This document shows, one piece after another, positions 34,219 through 43,350 of a stretch of 50,909 nt of DNA. Every line of letters starts with the position of its first letter. Within the stretch, counting starts at the first letter, position 1. A program made the position numbers and the translations under genes. This stretch comes from Ignavibacteriae bacterium HGW-Ignavibacteriae-2 (lineage in GTDB: Bacteria > Bacteroidota > Ignavibacteria > Ignavibacteriales > Melioribacteraceae). The notes beneath the pieces are model-generated. The model saw nothing but the letters and a program-made list of their open reading frames with translations, was not told the DNA's origin and ran no database searches. The stretch spans positions 1 through 50,909 of the forward strand of contig PGYT01000015.1 in the NCBI GenBank assembly GCA_002839805.1. Reading direction: 5' to 3'.

Positions 34219-34874
34219 TGGACGAAAAAGACAAAATATTAATAGTTGAAGACGAGCCCGATACACTTTTTATTTTGACAAAACTTCTTGAGAAAAATAA
34301 TTACGAAGTGATGTCGGCCAGAAACGGAAAAGAAGCGCTCAAAGTAATTGAAGGGTTTGATCCTCAGGTTGTTTTAGCGGATTGGACTATGCCAGAAATG
34401 GACGGTATAGAATTATGTAATAGGCTTAAGAGCACAGAAAAATACAAGCTAGTATACTATATTATTCTAACCGCGCGGACATCTCTCCGCGATAGGGTGA
34501 AAGGGCTCGATTTAGGAGCCGATGATTTTCTGTTAAAACCTACTGAAAACCAGGAGCTTTTGGCTCGTATCAGATCTGGAGTTAGAATTTATAAACTGCA
34601 GAATGAACTAAAAAACGTAGAACATAGTAAAGCATTGATTGAAATGGCGTGTACTCTTGGTCATAAAATGAATAATCCATTAAGTGGTCTTGTAATGTCC
34701 ATTAAAAATGTTGAAGAAGAATTATCATCTAAAAATAATATTGAATTCAAAGAGGATTTTTCTGTTATTAACGAATCAATCGATAGAATTAAATCACTAG
34801 TCAACAGTTTAGTGAAATTAGAAAATCCAGAAACAATTAATTATTCCGATGAAAGTAAAATGCTCAAATTATAA
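34215..34874 (+). CDS. Receiver domain joined to a DHp (HisKA-like) domain, no ATPase
   Basis: The 219-residue product has a receiver domain (residues 5-122; Asp56 in VVLADWTMP, and LLKPTE). A two-helix segment follows (about 135-205) with His150 in LIEMACTLGHKMNNPLSGLV, the phosphoacceptor motif of NtrB-like kinases, and INESIDRIKSLVNSLVKLEN as the second helix. The protein then ends; no N-box or DxGxG ATPase domain follows. It could work as a phosphotransfer protein using Asp and His on one chain. It overlaps the previous gene by 4 bases and is the last gene before a gap. Confidence 0.85.
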   Translation: MMDEKDKILIVEDEPDTLFILTKLLEKNNYEVMSARNGKEALKVIEGFDPQVVLADWTMPEMDGIELCNRLKSTEKYKLVYYIILTARTSLRDRVKGLDLGADDFLLKPTENQELLARIRSGVRIYKLQNELKNVEHSKALIEMACTLGHKMNNPLSGLVMSIKNVEEELSSKNNIEFKEDFSVINESIDRIKSLVNSLVKLENPETINYSDESKMLKL

Positions 34875-34946
34875 AATTTTATAAAGAATTTGTTCATCAA
34901 ACTAAAATCCACACTCTTTCATTCCCCAAAAAACTTTTTAGAGCGC

Positions 34947-34973
34947 TAAATTCTCAATAATTCCTTTCGATAA
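34947..34973 (+). promoter_or_regulatory. Sigma-28-type promoter before the unknown gene at 34992
   Basis: TAAATTCT, 11 bases, then TTCGATAA. This fits the FliA pattern TAAAGTTT-N11-GCCGATAA with the exact spacing; the -10 element has TT in place of GC. It ends 18 bases before the ATG, which has GAGGA close by, so a short 5' leader is expected. Confidence 0.65.
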
Positions 34974-34991
34974 TATCTTGAGGAACTATTT

Positions 34992-35642
34992 ATGTTAGAA
35001 AGAATACAAGAAGTTAATGTAGAGACTAAATTTACCGGGTCTCGAAGAAATTTATCCAGAATGTATGGAAAGGGTAACGTAAGCTTTAGTAAAACACTCG
35101 AGCAAGATTCCCTCTCTATATCACCGGCTTATAAATTGGCTTCAAAGTTCCATTTAAAAATTAAAGATGCTGTAAAAACTGGTGACTATTATGAAATTAA
35201 ATTCGAACTTAATGATTTTGAATTTACGGCAAAAATTGATCTCGGCAAATTGTATTCAGACGGGAAAATAATTCTACAGGGTTTAAGGATTTTTGAATTT
35301 CCCGAAGGAAGGCTCGATTTAGAATTTTGGTTCGAATTTACTCTCGACAGAATTGCGGCGGAGTATGAAATAATACTCGAAAGCAAAATTCTTGAAAAAT
35401 TTACTGAAAATATAATTGATTTGGGTATCCGAGAAGATTTTAACATATATAATGAATCATCGCTTGAAACACTAGCAGAAGGGTTAAAAGAAGATTTGAC
35501 TAACGAGTTGTATAATACATGCTGCATTGCTATTATTTTTATAGAAAAGTTATACGATCATAAAATTATTGAAAAATTTGGTGTCTGTAATGAGAGGGAA
35601 AAATATTACAAGTTACAACTTGTCAAACAACTTAAATATTAG
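34992..35642 (+). CDS. Unknown protein behind a sigma-28-type promoter
   Basis: The 216-residue product has no signal peptide or membrane helix and no family that I recognise. A charged N-terminus (residues 1-35) is followed by a strand-rich middle (about 55-110: DYYEIKFELNDFEFTAKIDL...). A helical, acidic C-terminal half follows. GAGGA lies just before ATG 34992. It overlaps the following PAS kinase by 53 bases, so the two are probably made together. The promoter suggests a late flagellar or chemotaxis-class role; that is inference. Confidence 0.75.
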   Translation: MLERIQEVNVETKFTGSRRNLSRMYGKGNVSFSKTLEQDSLSISPAYKLASKFHLKIKDAVKTGDYYEIKFELNDFEFTAKIDLGKLYSDGKIILQGLRIFEFPEGRLDLEFWFEFTLDRIAAEYEIILESKILEKFTENIIDLGIREDFNIYNESSLETLAEGLKEDLTNELYNTCCIAIIFIEKLYDHKIIEKFGVCNEREKYYKLQLVKQLKY

Positions 35643-37470
35643 TACTTCGCACCCGGGGCAAGTAAATGATAAAATTTTGTTTGATAATAAAATTTGGATT
35701 GTCGTACATGAAAACGGACAAATATTCTATTCGAACGATAAATGCAAATTAGAATTAAAACTAAGTGAAGGCGATGATTTTAGTAAATTAAACACTGAAC
35801 CTCATTTACAATCATTAATTAATAACCTAAATGGAAATAATTATAACAATTTTAATTTTGAATTATTTGTCGATAATAGCGGCGAGAGTAAAACTTATAA
35901 TGTAGAATTAGAACGTATTGTTATTGAAGGCGAAAAATATTACACATTAATTTTTAATTCGCCTGAAGAGAGCAACAAACTCGAATCAAAAATATCTAAC
36001 CTCCACCACGCATTAGAATTCGGTGAAATTCCAGTAATTATTACAGATGAAAACGGGAAAGTAATTTATGCCACTAAAACTTTCGAATCTTTACTGGAAT
36101 TGGATTTGGATGTTATTTACAACAATCATATCTCTTCTGTGCTATCCTGGTATTTGAATAACGAAGAACTCGCTAATATTCAAGCATCATTGATTAAAGG
36201 TGTTGCCTGGTCAACAAATATTTATGTTAAAAACGGAAAACAAGATAACCTTGTACTTGATCTTAAGTTGAATCCTGTAGTTAATGAAGAGGGGAATAAA
36301 AAAAGTTTTATACTTACCGCTCACGATGTAACTTATTACTACCAGAAAAATATGGTTATCAAAAAGTCGGAAGAAAAACAAAGGTCTATAATCAATAATA
36401 TTTCCGACTTGTTGCTAATTTTTAAACCGCAAGACGACGATTTTTTATTTGAGGACGCAAATAATGAATTTAAATCCACATTTAATTTAAAGAACTCTGA
36501 TTTTACAGGACGTAGTTTAAAGAGAATTGTTCCGATTTACTTCTATGAGAAACTTTCAACATCGTGCAATTTAATGCGTAAAAACAAACTTGATGTAATT
36601 GAGTTCGACTGCAATTATGATGGTAAAAAGCATTATACAGCAAAGATGTCTTTTATTCCTGATGAAGTATCCCAAGGTTATTTATATATACTTAGTTTAA
36701 GAGATATAACAGAAAGGATGATGCAAGAAGTAAGAATAAAAGAGGCATATAAAAAAGAAATTCAGATGAATAGACTGAAAACAACTTTTCTGCAGAATAT
36801 GTCTCATGAATTACGAACGCCAGCCACTGCCGTAATTGGATATTCGGAAATAATTAAAGATTGTGCCGAGAACAATGATATTGAAGCGATTCAGGAAATT
36901 ACACACAGCCTTGAAAATGTTGTTAATAGACTTATAAACCTTTTCAATAAAATTATTGAGATTTCCGAAATTGAATCGGATGAAGTTGAAGTGAATCGCG
37001 TAAAATTGAACTGTAACAAAATTCTTAAATCCATTTATGATCAAAAATTACCTGAGGCGCAAAATAAGGGAGTGGATTTATCCCTTGAATTGGGCGAATT
37101 CCATGACCTTATTGAAATAGATTGGGTAAAACTTGAAAAAACAATTCACTATATAGTTGATAACGCGGTTAAATTTACCGATTATGGACATGCGAAGATA
37201 AGCAGTAAAAAAATTGGTAATGAGATAATTATTAATATAAGTGATACCGGACGAGGAATGGACCAAAAAACAATTGACTGGCTTCTGCAGCCGTTTGTTC
37301 AGGAAGATGAATATGGATTAACAAGGGAATATGAGGGTTCAGGACTTGGATTAACAATTGCTTATAAATATACAAAAATTATGGGCGGCGAAATAAAAAT
37401 TCAAAGTGAAAAAAATATTGGTACTTCGGTTAATATTATTTTTCCTATAGCAAATCACAGGTTGGGGTAA
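35590..37470 (+). CDS. PAS histidine kinase
   Basis: The 626-residue product starts at ATG 35590; a TTG at 35569 also lies in frame, both inside the preceding gene. No membrane helix is seen. PAS-like regions are at about 25-125, 140-255 and 270-385 (EFGEIPVIITDENGKVIYAT, ISDLLLIFKPQDDDF). HisKA follows with His406 in NMSHELRTPATAVIGYSEII. The ATPase domain has an N-box (HYIVDNAVKFT), DTGRGMD and GSGLGLTI. All catalytic motifs are present. It probably depends on the sigma-28-type promoter before 34992. Confidence 0.92.
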   Translation: MRGKNITSYNLSNNLNISTSHPGQVNDKILFDNKIWIVVHENGQIFYSNDKCKLELKLSEGDDFSKLNTEPHLQSLINNLNGNNYNNFNFELFVDNSGESKTYNVELERIVIEGEKYYTLIFNSPEESNKLESKISNLHHALEFGEIPVIITDENGKVIYATKTFESLLELDLDVIYNNHISSVLSWYLNNEELANIQASLIKGVAWSTNIYVKNGKQDNLVLDLKLNPVVNEEGNKKSFILTAHDVTYYYQKNMVIKKSEEKQRSIINNISDLLLIFKPQDDDFLFEDANNEFKSTFNLKNSDFTGRSLKRIVPIYFYEKLSTSCNLMRKNKLDVIEFDCNYDGKKHYTAKMSFIPDEVSQGYLYILSLRDITERMMQEVRIKEAYKKEIQMNRLKTTFLQNMSHELRTPATAVIGYSEIIKDCAENNDIEAIQEITHSLENVVNRLINLFNKIIEISEIESDEVEVNRVKLNCNKILKSIYDQKLPEAQNKGVDLSLELGEFHDLIEIDWVKLEKTIHYIVDNAVKFTDYGHAKISSKKIGNEIIINISDTGRGMDQKTIDWLLQPFVQEDEYGLTREYEGSGLGLTIAYKYTKIMGGEIKIQSEKNIGTSVNIIFPIANHRLG

Positions 37471-37623
37471 AAATTAAACAGTAATTTGATTTTTAAATGG
37501 TCTAATAAGATTAGAATAATACTGAGAGAGATGGATTTAAATAAGACTAATAACTTTATAGCATTGTAAATAATTTAAGTTCCCATTAATCATTTTTCTT
37601 AAAGTGTTGCTAACTCCATTTAA

Positions 37624-39375
37624 CTATTGACCGTAATTTATAACTTTCAGATTGTTAGAACATGTATCAATGGATTTTGAAATAGTTTTATTAAATACCA
37701 ACCTAATTGTCGTTCCTACTGATTTATTACTTTTTATCGATATATCCACATCATTTATTTCACAATAACTCTTTGTTAGTGTTAATCCTAAACCGTTCCC
37801 TTCATATTTTCTGTTTACACCTTCGTCTTCTTGAGAAAAAGGCTCGTAAATTTTTTCGAGGTAATCCTCACTCATTCCAATTCCGGAATCTGAAATTTCC
37901 AAAGTGATTTTATTATTTTCATTTAGAAATAAATTGGCGGTTATTTCTCCGTCGGTTGTAAATTTAACCGCATTGTCCAAAATATTGAGGATTATTTGTT
38001 TAATCATATATTCGTCGCCGAAAACATTTAACACATCAGTTTCGCGACTATAATTACACGGGATAGTTTTTTCGGCGGCGTATTTGCGGTATTTCATAAA
38101 TACTTCGCTGAAAACATCTGTAAAAATATTGAATTCTTTAGGAATGTAATCGTAAGAGTCGGTCATTACTTCCGATAAATCCAATATTAAATTTATTGTT
38201 CTTATTATTCTATCGCCGCCTCTGTTAATCACCTCAAATCCGGTTTTTAATTCCGGACCAATTTTATCTTTTAATTCGTCCCTTATTAAATTTGCAAAAC
38301 TTAATATTGCGTTTATAGGTGTCCTTATTTCATGAGACATTTGTGTGACGAATATTGTTTTAAGCTGATTGGCTTTTTGCTCCGCTCTATTTAGTTTTTT
38401 AAATAATTCAATTTCACGAGTTTGATTTATAATACTAATAAGCCATTCTGAGTTTCCCCCAAATTTAGCAACCTCAATCTTTGTATAAATCTGCATATTT
38501 TTAGTTGTTATAAGTTCGGCTTCTAAATCATATCTCTGTTTTTCTTCTGGATCGTTTAAATAATTAAAGGAGTCTAAAATTTCTTGTTTTACATCTGCAG
38601 ATAATTGATTAAGCAGAAAAAACTTATCCAGCAAAGCCGGAGGGGTAATATCGAATAATTCTAAAAAAGCATTGTTGAATTTTTCGAGGGTTAACTGAGA
38701 GCTTACAATACACATAGGAATATTAGAAGCATAAAAAATGCTTGTGTTTAATGCTGTGTGTGTCTCGTTACTTGTTGGAGTTTCCCATTTTTTAATTCCG
38801 ACTTCAAGCATAAAATAATTCCCGTCCATTAAATTGACGGGACGCAATTTACATTTTACTCGTGTGCTGTCGGATATTGTAGAAAATAAATCCAAATTTA
38901 ATTCGCCCTCTCTTATATCCCTATTTAGAAACTTAGAGAGTTTGTTGAGCTCAATTATGTTTTTTGAATTCTCAATATCAAATAATTGAGCCAAAGTGAG
39001 GCTAACATTGATTTTACGTGGCAGATTAAAACAATGCTTGGCAGCTTCGTTACAAAAAATAATGCGATCTTTCTGAAATATTAAAATAGGATAGCTTAAA
39101 TAACAAATCAATGACTTAAAATCCTGCGTTGCCAGATAATTAAAATTTGGAGAATCGAGAGTATTTTTCATCATTTTTATTCTATGGGATTTTCTAATAA
39201 AATTCTTCCACAAATATTTATTTATTGGCTGAGTCAAGACATGCACAATAATAATGCCATAATTTTTGACTCTAGTGGAATAATTTTGATCGAAATTTTG
39301 ATGTAAAAGACGGAATATGGAATAAAAACCGAAATATAAAAGGGCGAGGCTGTTCAATATTAACCAGGTGAACAA
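37624..39375 (-). CDS. PAS histidine kinase (start uncertain)
   Basis: The product is up to 583 residues on the minus strand. Two PAS-like regions lie at about 90-190 and 205-320 (SLICYLSYPILIFQKDRIIF, SIFYASNIPMCIV). HisKA follows with His348 (QMSHEIRTPINAILSFANLI), then the ATPase domain (ILDNAVKFT, DSGIGMS, GNGLGLTL). The first 67 residues form a hydrophobic helix and a basic linker of doubtful reality. Starting at the ATG pair at 39174 or 39171 gives a soluble protein of about 516 residues that still holds all domains. It converges with the plus-strand kinase before it; the 153-base gap holds only a short TCTAAT/ATTAGA repeat. Confidence 0.88.
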   Translation of the reverse strand: MFTWLILNSLALLYFGFYSIFRLLHQNFDQNYSTRVKNYGIIIVHVLTQPINKYLWKNFIRKSHRIKMMKNTLDSPNFNYLATQDFKSLICYLSYPILIFQKDRIIFCNEAAKHCFNLPRKINVSLTLAQLFDIENSKNIIELNKLSKFLNRDIREGELNLDLFSTISDSTRVKCKLRPVNLMDGNYFMLEVGIKKWETPTSNETHTALNTSIFYASNIPMCIVSSQLTLEKFNNAFLELFDITPPALLDKFFLLNQLSADVKQEILDSFNYLNDPEEKQRYDLEAELITTKNMQIYTKIEVAKFGGNSEWLISIINQTREIELFKKLNRAEQKANQLKTIFVTQMSHEIRTPINAILSFANLIRDELKDKIGPELKTGFEVINRGGDRIIRTINLILDLSEVMTDSYDYIPKEFNIFTDVFSEVFMKYRKYAAEKTIPCNYSRETDVLNVFGDEYMIKQIILNILDNAVKFTTDGEITANLFLNENNKITLEISDSGIGMSEDYLEKIYEPFSQEDEGVNRKYEGNGLGLTLTKSYCEINDVDISIKSNKSVGTTIRLVFNKTISKSIDTCSNNLKVINYGQ

Positions 39376-39419
39376 TATTGGTTAATTATACGATGAATAG
39401 ATATAATTTTATTTAATTA

Positions 39420-40898
39420 TTAATTAATGAAAGTAGTTGGAACGGTAAACTTAAATTTACTCCCCTTCTTGAGAGTACTTTCTACTTTAAGAGTGCCTCC
39501 GTTTTTCTCTACAAATTCCTTACACAGTATGAGTCCCAGACCGGTGCCTTGCTCATTTTTAGTTCCAGGTGTACTTATTTTTTTTTCGATTTTAAATAAG
39601 TTGTTTATTAAATCCGCACCAATTCCAATTCCATTGTCGGTAACTGTTATCTCAATAGTATTTTCATCAAACAGGCGCGCGTTTAACTCAATTTGACCTG
39701 TTTCATTCGTGTATTTTATAGCATTGGCGGCCAGATTTCTAAGAGTAGCTTCTAACATTTTTTCGTCGGCATAGATCTCAAAATCATCGTCGATGTTATT
39801 TTTGATCTTAATCTTCTTTTCTGCTGCGGTTATCATTAGGGGATATAGACTAATAGTTACTATGGTTTTGAGGTTTAGTTTTTTTGGTTCAAAACGTATC
39901 GACCCTCTCTGTAGTCTCGACCATTCCAATAGATTTTCGAATAAACGGAAAAGATGTTTTGAAGAACTGTTCAATCTGTTTAGGCTTTCTAACAATTCCT
40001 CTTCAGAAAAATCCTCAAAGTTTTCTATTAAAAAGTCCGTTATGCCCAGGAGCACAGAAAATGGATTTTTTAGATCGTGTGCTAGAATGGAGAAAAATTT
40101 ATCTTTTGTGTCATTTATTTCTTTTAATTTTGCTTCAGAATCTTTTAATACATGTTGAGCTTTTTTCTGTTCAGTAATATCGAAAATCAATCCAATAATG
40201 CCGTCAATTTTTCCTTTTTGCGTATAATAAGTCGCCTTGTGAACTATTACATCGTGCACTTTACCGTCTGAAATTTTTAAGCTACCCTCTTTAATTATTT
40301 CTCCAGGATTGTTCAAAAGAACCGTGTCCATTTCCATATAGAAAGAAGCAAGTTCTTCGGGTAAAATTTCATCAGCATTTTTACCCAAAATATTTTCACG
40401 CTTAAGTCCCATAAATTTTTCGAAAGCGGTGTTGCATCCTGTATATCTTCCACCGGAATCTTTAAAAAAGATGGGAATTGGAATAGTATTTAGCATCAAA
40501 TAGATTTGTCTAAAAACAGAGGGATATTGCTCCGAAAACATTCTACTGCCGGCGACAATATTAAATTTATAAATAATTATATTCTCATATTCTGATAGAA
40601 GTGGAGAGTATTGAACTTCAATTGAAGACGAATCTAAAGTATACAGCATTTGTTCCGGTAAGGTTTTTATACTGAAATCATTCGACTGTATTCCTGATTT
40701 AGTAAAATCAATCTTATTTTTTATCAAAGAATCAATTACTTGGAGTTTATATTCACTAGTTTTTTCGATCCCCCACAATTGTCTAAACAAATCGTTTAGA
40801 AATAATATCTCGTCGGTTTCAGAATTAATTACAACGATAGCTTCAGGGAAACTTTCCGCAATTTTTCTCAGTATTATATTTTCAATATTTCTTTGCAT
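39420..40898 (-). CDS. PAS histidine kinase with LAHDLKNP-type H-box
   Basis: The 492-residue product starts at ATG 40898; a TTG at 40910 is in frame. Two PAS regions lie at about 8-110 and 130-240 (IFFKDSGGRYTGCNTAFEKF, GKNADEILPEEL). HisKA follows with His274 (SILAHDLKNPFSVLLGITDF), then the ATPase domain (NLAANAIKYT, DNGIGIG, GTGLGLIL). No membrane helix. It is a close relative of the next minus-strand kinase (41036-42613) along both PAS and kinase parts, so the pair is a tandem duplication. Phosphate acceptors may be the local REC proteins; that is inference. Confidence 0.92.
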   Translation of the reverse strand: MQRNIENIILRKIAESFPEAIVVINSETDEILFLNDLFRQLWGIEKTSEYKLQVIDSLIKNKIDFTKSGIQSNDFSIKTLPEQMLYTLDSSSIEVQYSPLLSEYENIIIYKFNIVAGSRMFSEQYPSVFRQIYLMLNTIPIPIFFKDSGGRYTGCNTAFEKFMGLKRENILGKNADEILPEELASFYMEMDTVLLNNPGEIIKEGSLKISDGKVHDVIVHKATYYTQKGKIDGIIGLIFDITEQKKAQHVLKDSEAKLKEINDTKDKFFSILAHDLKNPFSVLLGITDFLIENFEDFSEEELLESLNRLNSSSKHLFRLFENLLEWSRLQRGSIRFEPKKLNLKTIVTISLYPLMITAAEKKIKIKNNIDDDFEIYADEKMLEATLRNLAANAIKYTNETGQIELNARLFDENTIEITVTDNGIGIGADLINNLFKIEKKISTPGTKNEQGTGLGLILCKEFVEKNGGTLKVESTLKKGSKFKFTVPTTFIN

Positions 40899-40961
40899 AC
40901 TGATTGTCAATTATTAGTTAAAATTCTATTTAGGTATAAGGCATATATTATTTCAATAAAT

Positions 40962-40985
40962 CAATAATAAATAACGTTATTATTG
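40962..40985 (-). other. AT-rich inverted repeat between two kinase genes
   Basis: CAATAATAA (40962-40970) and TTATTATTG (40977-40985) form a perfect 9-bp inverted repeat with a 6-base spacer. Overlapping ATTTCAATAA/TTATTGAAAT arms (40950-40959 and 40980-40989) offer a second 10-bp pairing. It could be a weak terminator for the upstream minus-strand kinase or an operator for the downstream one. There is no T-run on the minus strand, so I do not call it a terminator. Confidence 0.35.
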
Positions 40986-41035
40986 AAATCTTGTAAAATA
41001 ATATTCAAGAGGGGAAGGAAAATCTATAATGCCCT

Positions 41036-42613
41036 TCAAAACTTTATTGGTAAAGTAAAAGTAAATTTGCTTCCTTTTCCAAATTCACTTTCCACCCAAA
41101 TTTCTCCGTTATTCTTTTCAGCAAATTCTTTGCACAGAATTAAACCTAAACCAGTGCCCTGCTCGTTTCTGGTTCCATTTGTAGAATGAAATTTATCAAT
41201 ATCAAACAATTTCTGCAAATTCTTTTCCGAAATTCCCATCCCGTCATCTTCAACAGATATCTCCGCAAATCTACCGTTTATATTAGCGCTAACAATTATT
41301 TTACCCCTATTATCGGTGAATTTAATGGCGTTGCCTATCAAATTTCTTAAAACTGTTTTTACCATATCTTTATCCGCTATTACGGACAAATCATAGGTTA
41401 TTTCGTTTATGAGCTCAATTTTTTTCGATATGGCAATGTTAATATTAAGAGAAATTACTTCCTCGAGAATGTCTCGTAAATTAAATACAACCGGGTCATT
41501 CTGTAATTTTCCAGATTGGGAACGCGACCATTGCAATAAATTTTCGAGCAATTGAAATGAAAATTTGGATGTATTTCTTATTTGTTTGAGATATTCTAAA
41601 TGTTCTTCTTTACTCATTGAACTGTAATCATCAATAAGTGCGTCTGTGAAACCTAATAAGGTGATAAATGGATTTTTCAGGTCATGCGCAATTATTGAAA
41701 AGAATTTATCTTTACCGGTATTCGATTTTTTGAGTTCTTCGGCATAAACAGCCAGCTTATTTTCAATTTCAATCCTATCGGAGATATTAATTATTCCGCC
41801 AACTAGTCCTACAATCTGTTCATCGTAGTTTACAAAACTAGCCTGGTGGAAAATTACGTCAATTTCTTTATTATTTGGAAATGTTAAATGTTTTTCGAAA
41901 TGCTGAATGCCTTTATTTTTCAAAAGTTCCTGATCTTTTTCAAAGAGAAATTTGGCAATATCTTCCGGAAAAATATAGTGTACGTTTTTCCCAATTAATT
42001 CGTTTCTCGTTTTGCCGCATAAATCGACAAAAGCGTTATTACAGCCCTGATAATTACCGAAAATATCTTTATAATAAATTGGCGTTGGAAGAGTATTGAT
42101 GAGCACTTCAAGAAAGTTTAGATTATTCTGAAGCGCGAATTCCGATTCTTTTTGTTTAGTTATATCTGTAGATATGCCAAAAATTCCTGTACATTGCCCT
42201 TTAGTGTTTTTAATGGGCAATTTGGAATTTATTGCAAATGTAGATGTTCCGTCGGGCCAGGTTTCCTCAATCTCAATATCAATTTGGGGTTTGCCGCCTT
42301 TAATAATTTGTTGTTCGTTTTTTGAAATTTCTTTAAAATATTGCTCCGAATAAAAAGCGTTATCTGCTTGACCAATGATTTCATTAGAATCGGTCAAACC
42401 AAATTTTTTAATCGTGGATTTACTTACTTCTGAATAACGGCCGTCTTTATCTTTGAAGAAAATACTTTGGGGGATATTAGACAAAATTAAATTAAAAAGA
42501 TATTCTTTATACCTCAGATCTTCCACCTGATTCTTTAAAACCAGATTTTCTTTCCTGAGAAGTTCCAACTCTTCAGCTAATTTATTATCCGGCTTATTAA
42601 CTTTATTGTCCAT
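41036..42613 (-). CDS. PAS histidine kinase with coiled-coil N-terminus
   Basis: The 525-residue product starts at ATG 42613. Residues 8-42 form a coiled coil (ELELLRKENLVLKNQVEDLR). Two PAS regions follow: about 45-160 (SIFFKDKDGRYSEVSKSTIK) and 165-285 (YYKDIFGNYQGCNNAFVDLC). HisKA has His310 (IIAHDLKNPFITLLGFTDAL). The ATPase domain has NLIGNAIKFT, DDGMGIS and GTGLGLILC. No membrane helix. It resembles the kinase at 39420-40898. Its 5' end faces the cheW promoter across a 224-base divergent gap. Confidence 0.92.
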   Translation of the reverse strand: MDNKVNKPDNKLAEELELLRKENLVLKNQVEDLRYKEYLFNLILSNIPQSIFFKDKDGRYSEVSKSTIKKFGLTDSNEIIGQADNAFYSEQYFKEISKNEQQIIKGGKPQIDIEIEETWPDGTSTFAINSKLPIKNTKGQCTGIFGISTDITKQKESEFALQNNLNFLEVLINTLPTPIYYKDIFGNYQGCNNAFVDLCGKTRNELIGKNVHYIFPEDIAKFLFEKDQELLKNKGIQHFEKHLTFPNNKEIDVIFHQASFVNYDEQIVGLVGGIINISDRIEIENKLAVYAEELKKSNTGKDKFFSIIAHDLKNPFITLLGFTDALIDDYSSMSKEEHLEYLKQIRNTSKFSFQLLENLLQWSRSQSGKLQNDPVVFNLRDILEEVISLNINIAISKKIELINEITYDLSVIADKDMVKTVLRNLIGNAIKFTDNRGKIIVSANINGRFAEISVEDDGMGISEKNLQKLFDIDKFHSTNGTRNEQGTGLGLILCKEFAEKNNGEIWVESEFGKGSKFTFTLPIKF

Positions 42614-42738
42614 ACTTTCGGTGATAAAAATTACCTAAAATTTGTTTTACATCATTGTAGAAACACATAAAATAGAATATCAGAATATAACTTAAATAAA
42701 TTTTTAAATAGATATTCGGATTTCATTTGGGAAATTAC

Positions 42739-42765
42739 TAAAGTTTTTAAATAACTGTCCGATAA
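42739..42765 (+). promoter_or_regulatory. Near-consensus sigma-28 promoter for cheW
   Basis: TAAAGTTT, 11 bases, then TCCGATAA. Compared with the FliA consensus TAAAGTTT-N11-GCCGATAA only the first base of the -10 element differs. It ends 72 bases before the cheW ATG, in a divergent intergenic gap. This is the best promoter in the window. Confidence 0.85.
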
Positions 42766-42837
42766 TAATTTTAGAAGAAAATTTATTCCATTTGATATTA
42801 TTAAAAAATATATCGCTTTAATTTTAGGGGAGTTTTA

Positions 42838-43320
42838 ATGCTGGGAGAACAAACTTTAAAAGACGATCATGAAGAAATTCTCCAACTTGTAAGTTTTAAA
42901 ATTGGACGTGAAGAATTTGGTGTTGATATTCTTAGAGTTCAAGAGATAATTAAAATGCTTCAAATTACTTCGGTTCCTAATACAAGCGATTTTATTGAAG
43001 GGGTTGTTAATCTTCGTGGCAAAGTTATACCGGTTGTCGATTTGCGTACAAAACTTGGTATTGTAAAAAAAGTACATGATAAAGACACGAGGATTGTTGT
43101 CGTTGAACTGGATGATAAAACCGTTGGTTTTATTGTAGATGAAGTAAACGAAGTATTACGAATCCCCAAAAGTATTACGGAAGCACCCCCTGAAATGGTT
43201 TCAAGCATCCACTCGGATTTTATTACGGCCGTTGGAAAACTTGAAGACAGGTTGATAATTTTGCTGGATTTGGAAAAAACTTTATCTACGAATGATATTA
43301 GAGAATTAGAATCAGTATAA
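42838..43320 (+). CDS. cheW: Chemotaxis coupling protein CheW
   Basis: CheW links chemoreceptors to the CheA kinase. The 160-residue product shows the family pattern: ILQLVSFKIGREEFGVDILR, VQEIIKMLQITSVPNTSDFI, EGVVNLRGKVIPVVDLRTKL, and VDEVNEVLRI. GGGGAG lies 7 bases before ATG 42838. It stands alone, with its own sigma-28 promoter and a strong terminator. No cheA or receptor gene is in the window, so the array components must be elsewhere. Confidence 0.96.
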   Translation: MLGEQTLKDDHEEILQLVSFKIGREEFGVDILRVQEIIKMLQITSVPNTSDFIEGVVNLRGKVIPVVDLRTKLGIVKKVHDKDTRIVVVELDDKTVGFIVDEVNEVLRIPKSITEAPPEMVSSIHSDFITAVGKLEDRLIILLDLEKTLSTNDIRELESV

Positions 43321-43350
43321 AATCCCTTACCACGCAGTGCCCCTACTTAT

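Noticed and set aside
37500-37515. TCTAAT/ATTAGA repeat as a terminator between convergent kinases
   Set aside because: The stem is only 6 bp, has no GC-rich part and no T-run on either strand.
41014-41037. GAAGG/CCTTC repeat after the minus-strand kinase at 41036 as a terminator
   Set aside because: The stem is 5 bp with a loop of about 14 bases and no T-run.
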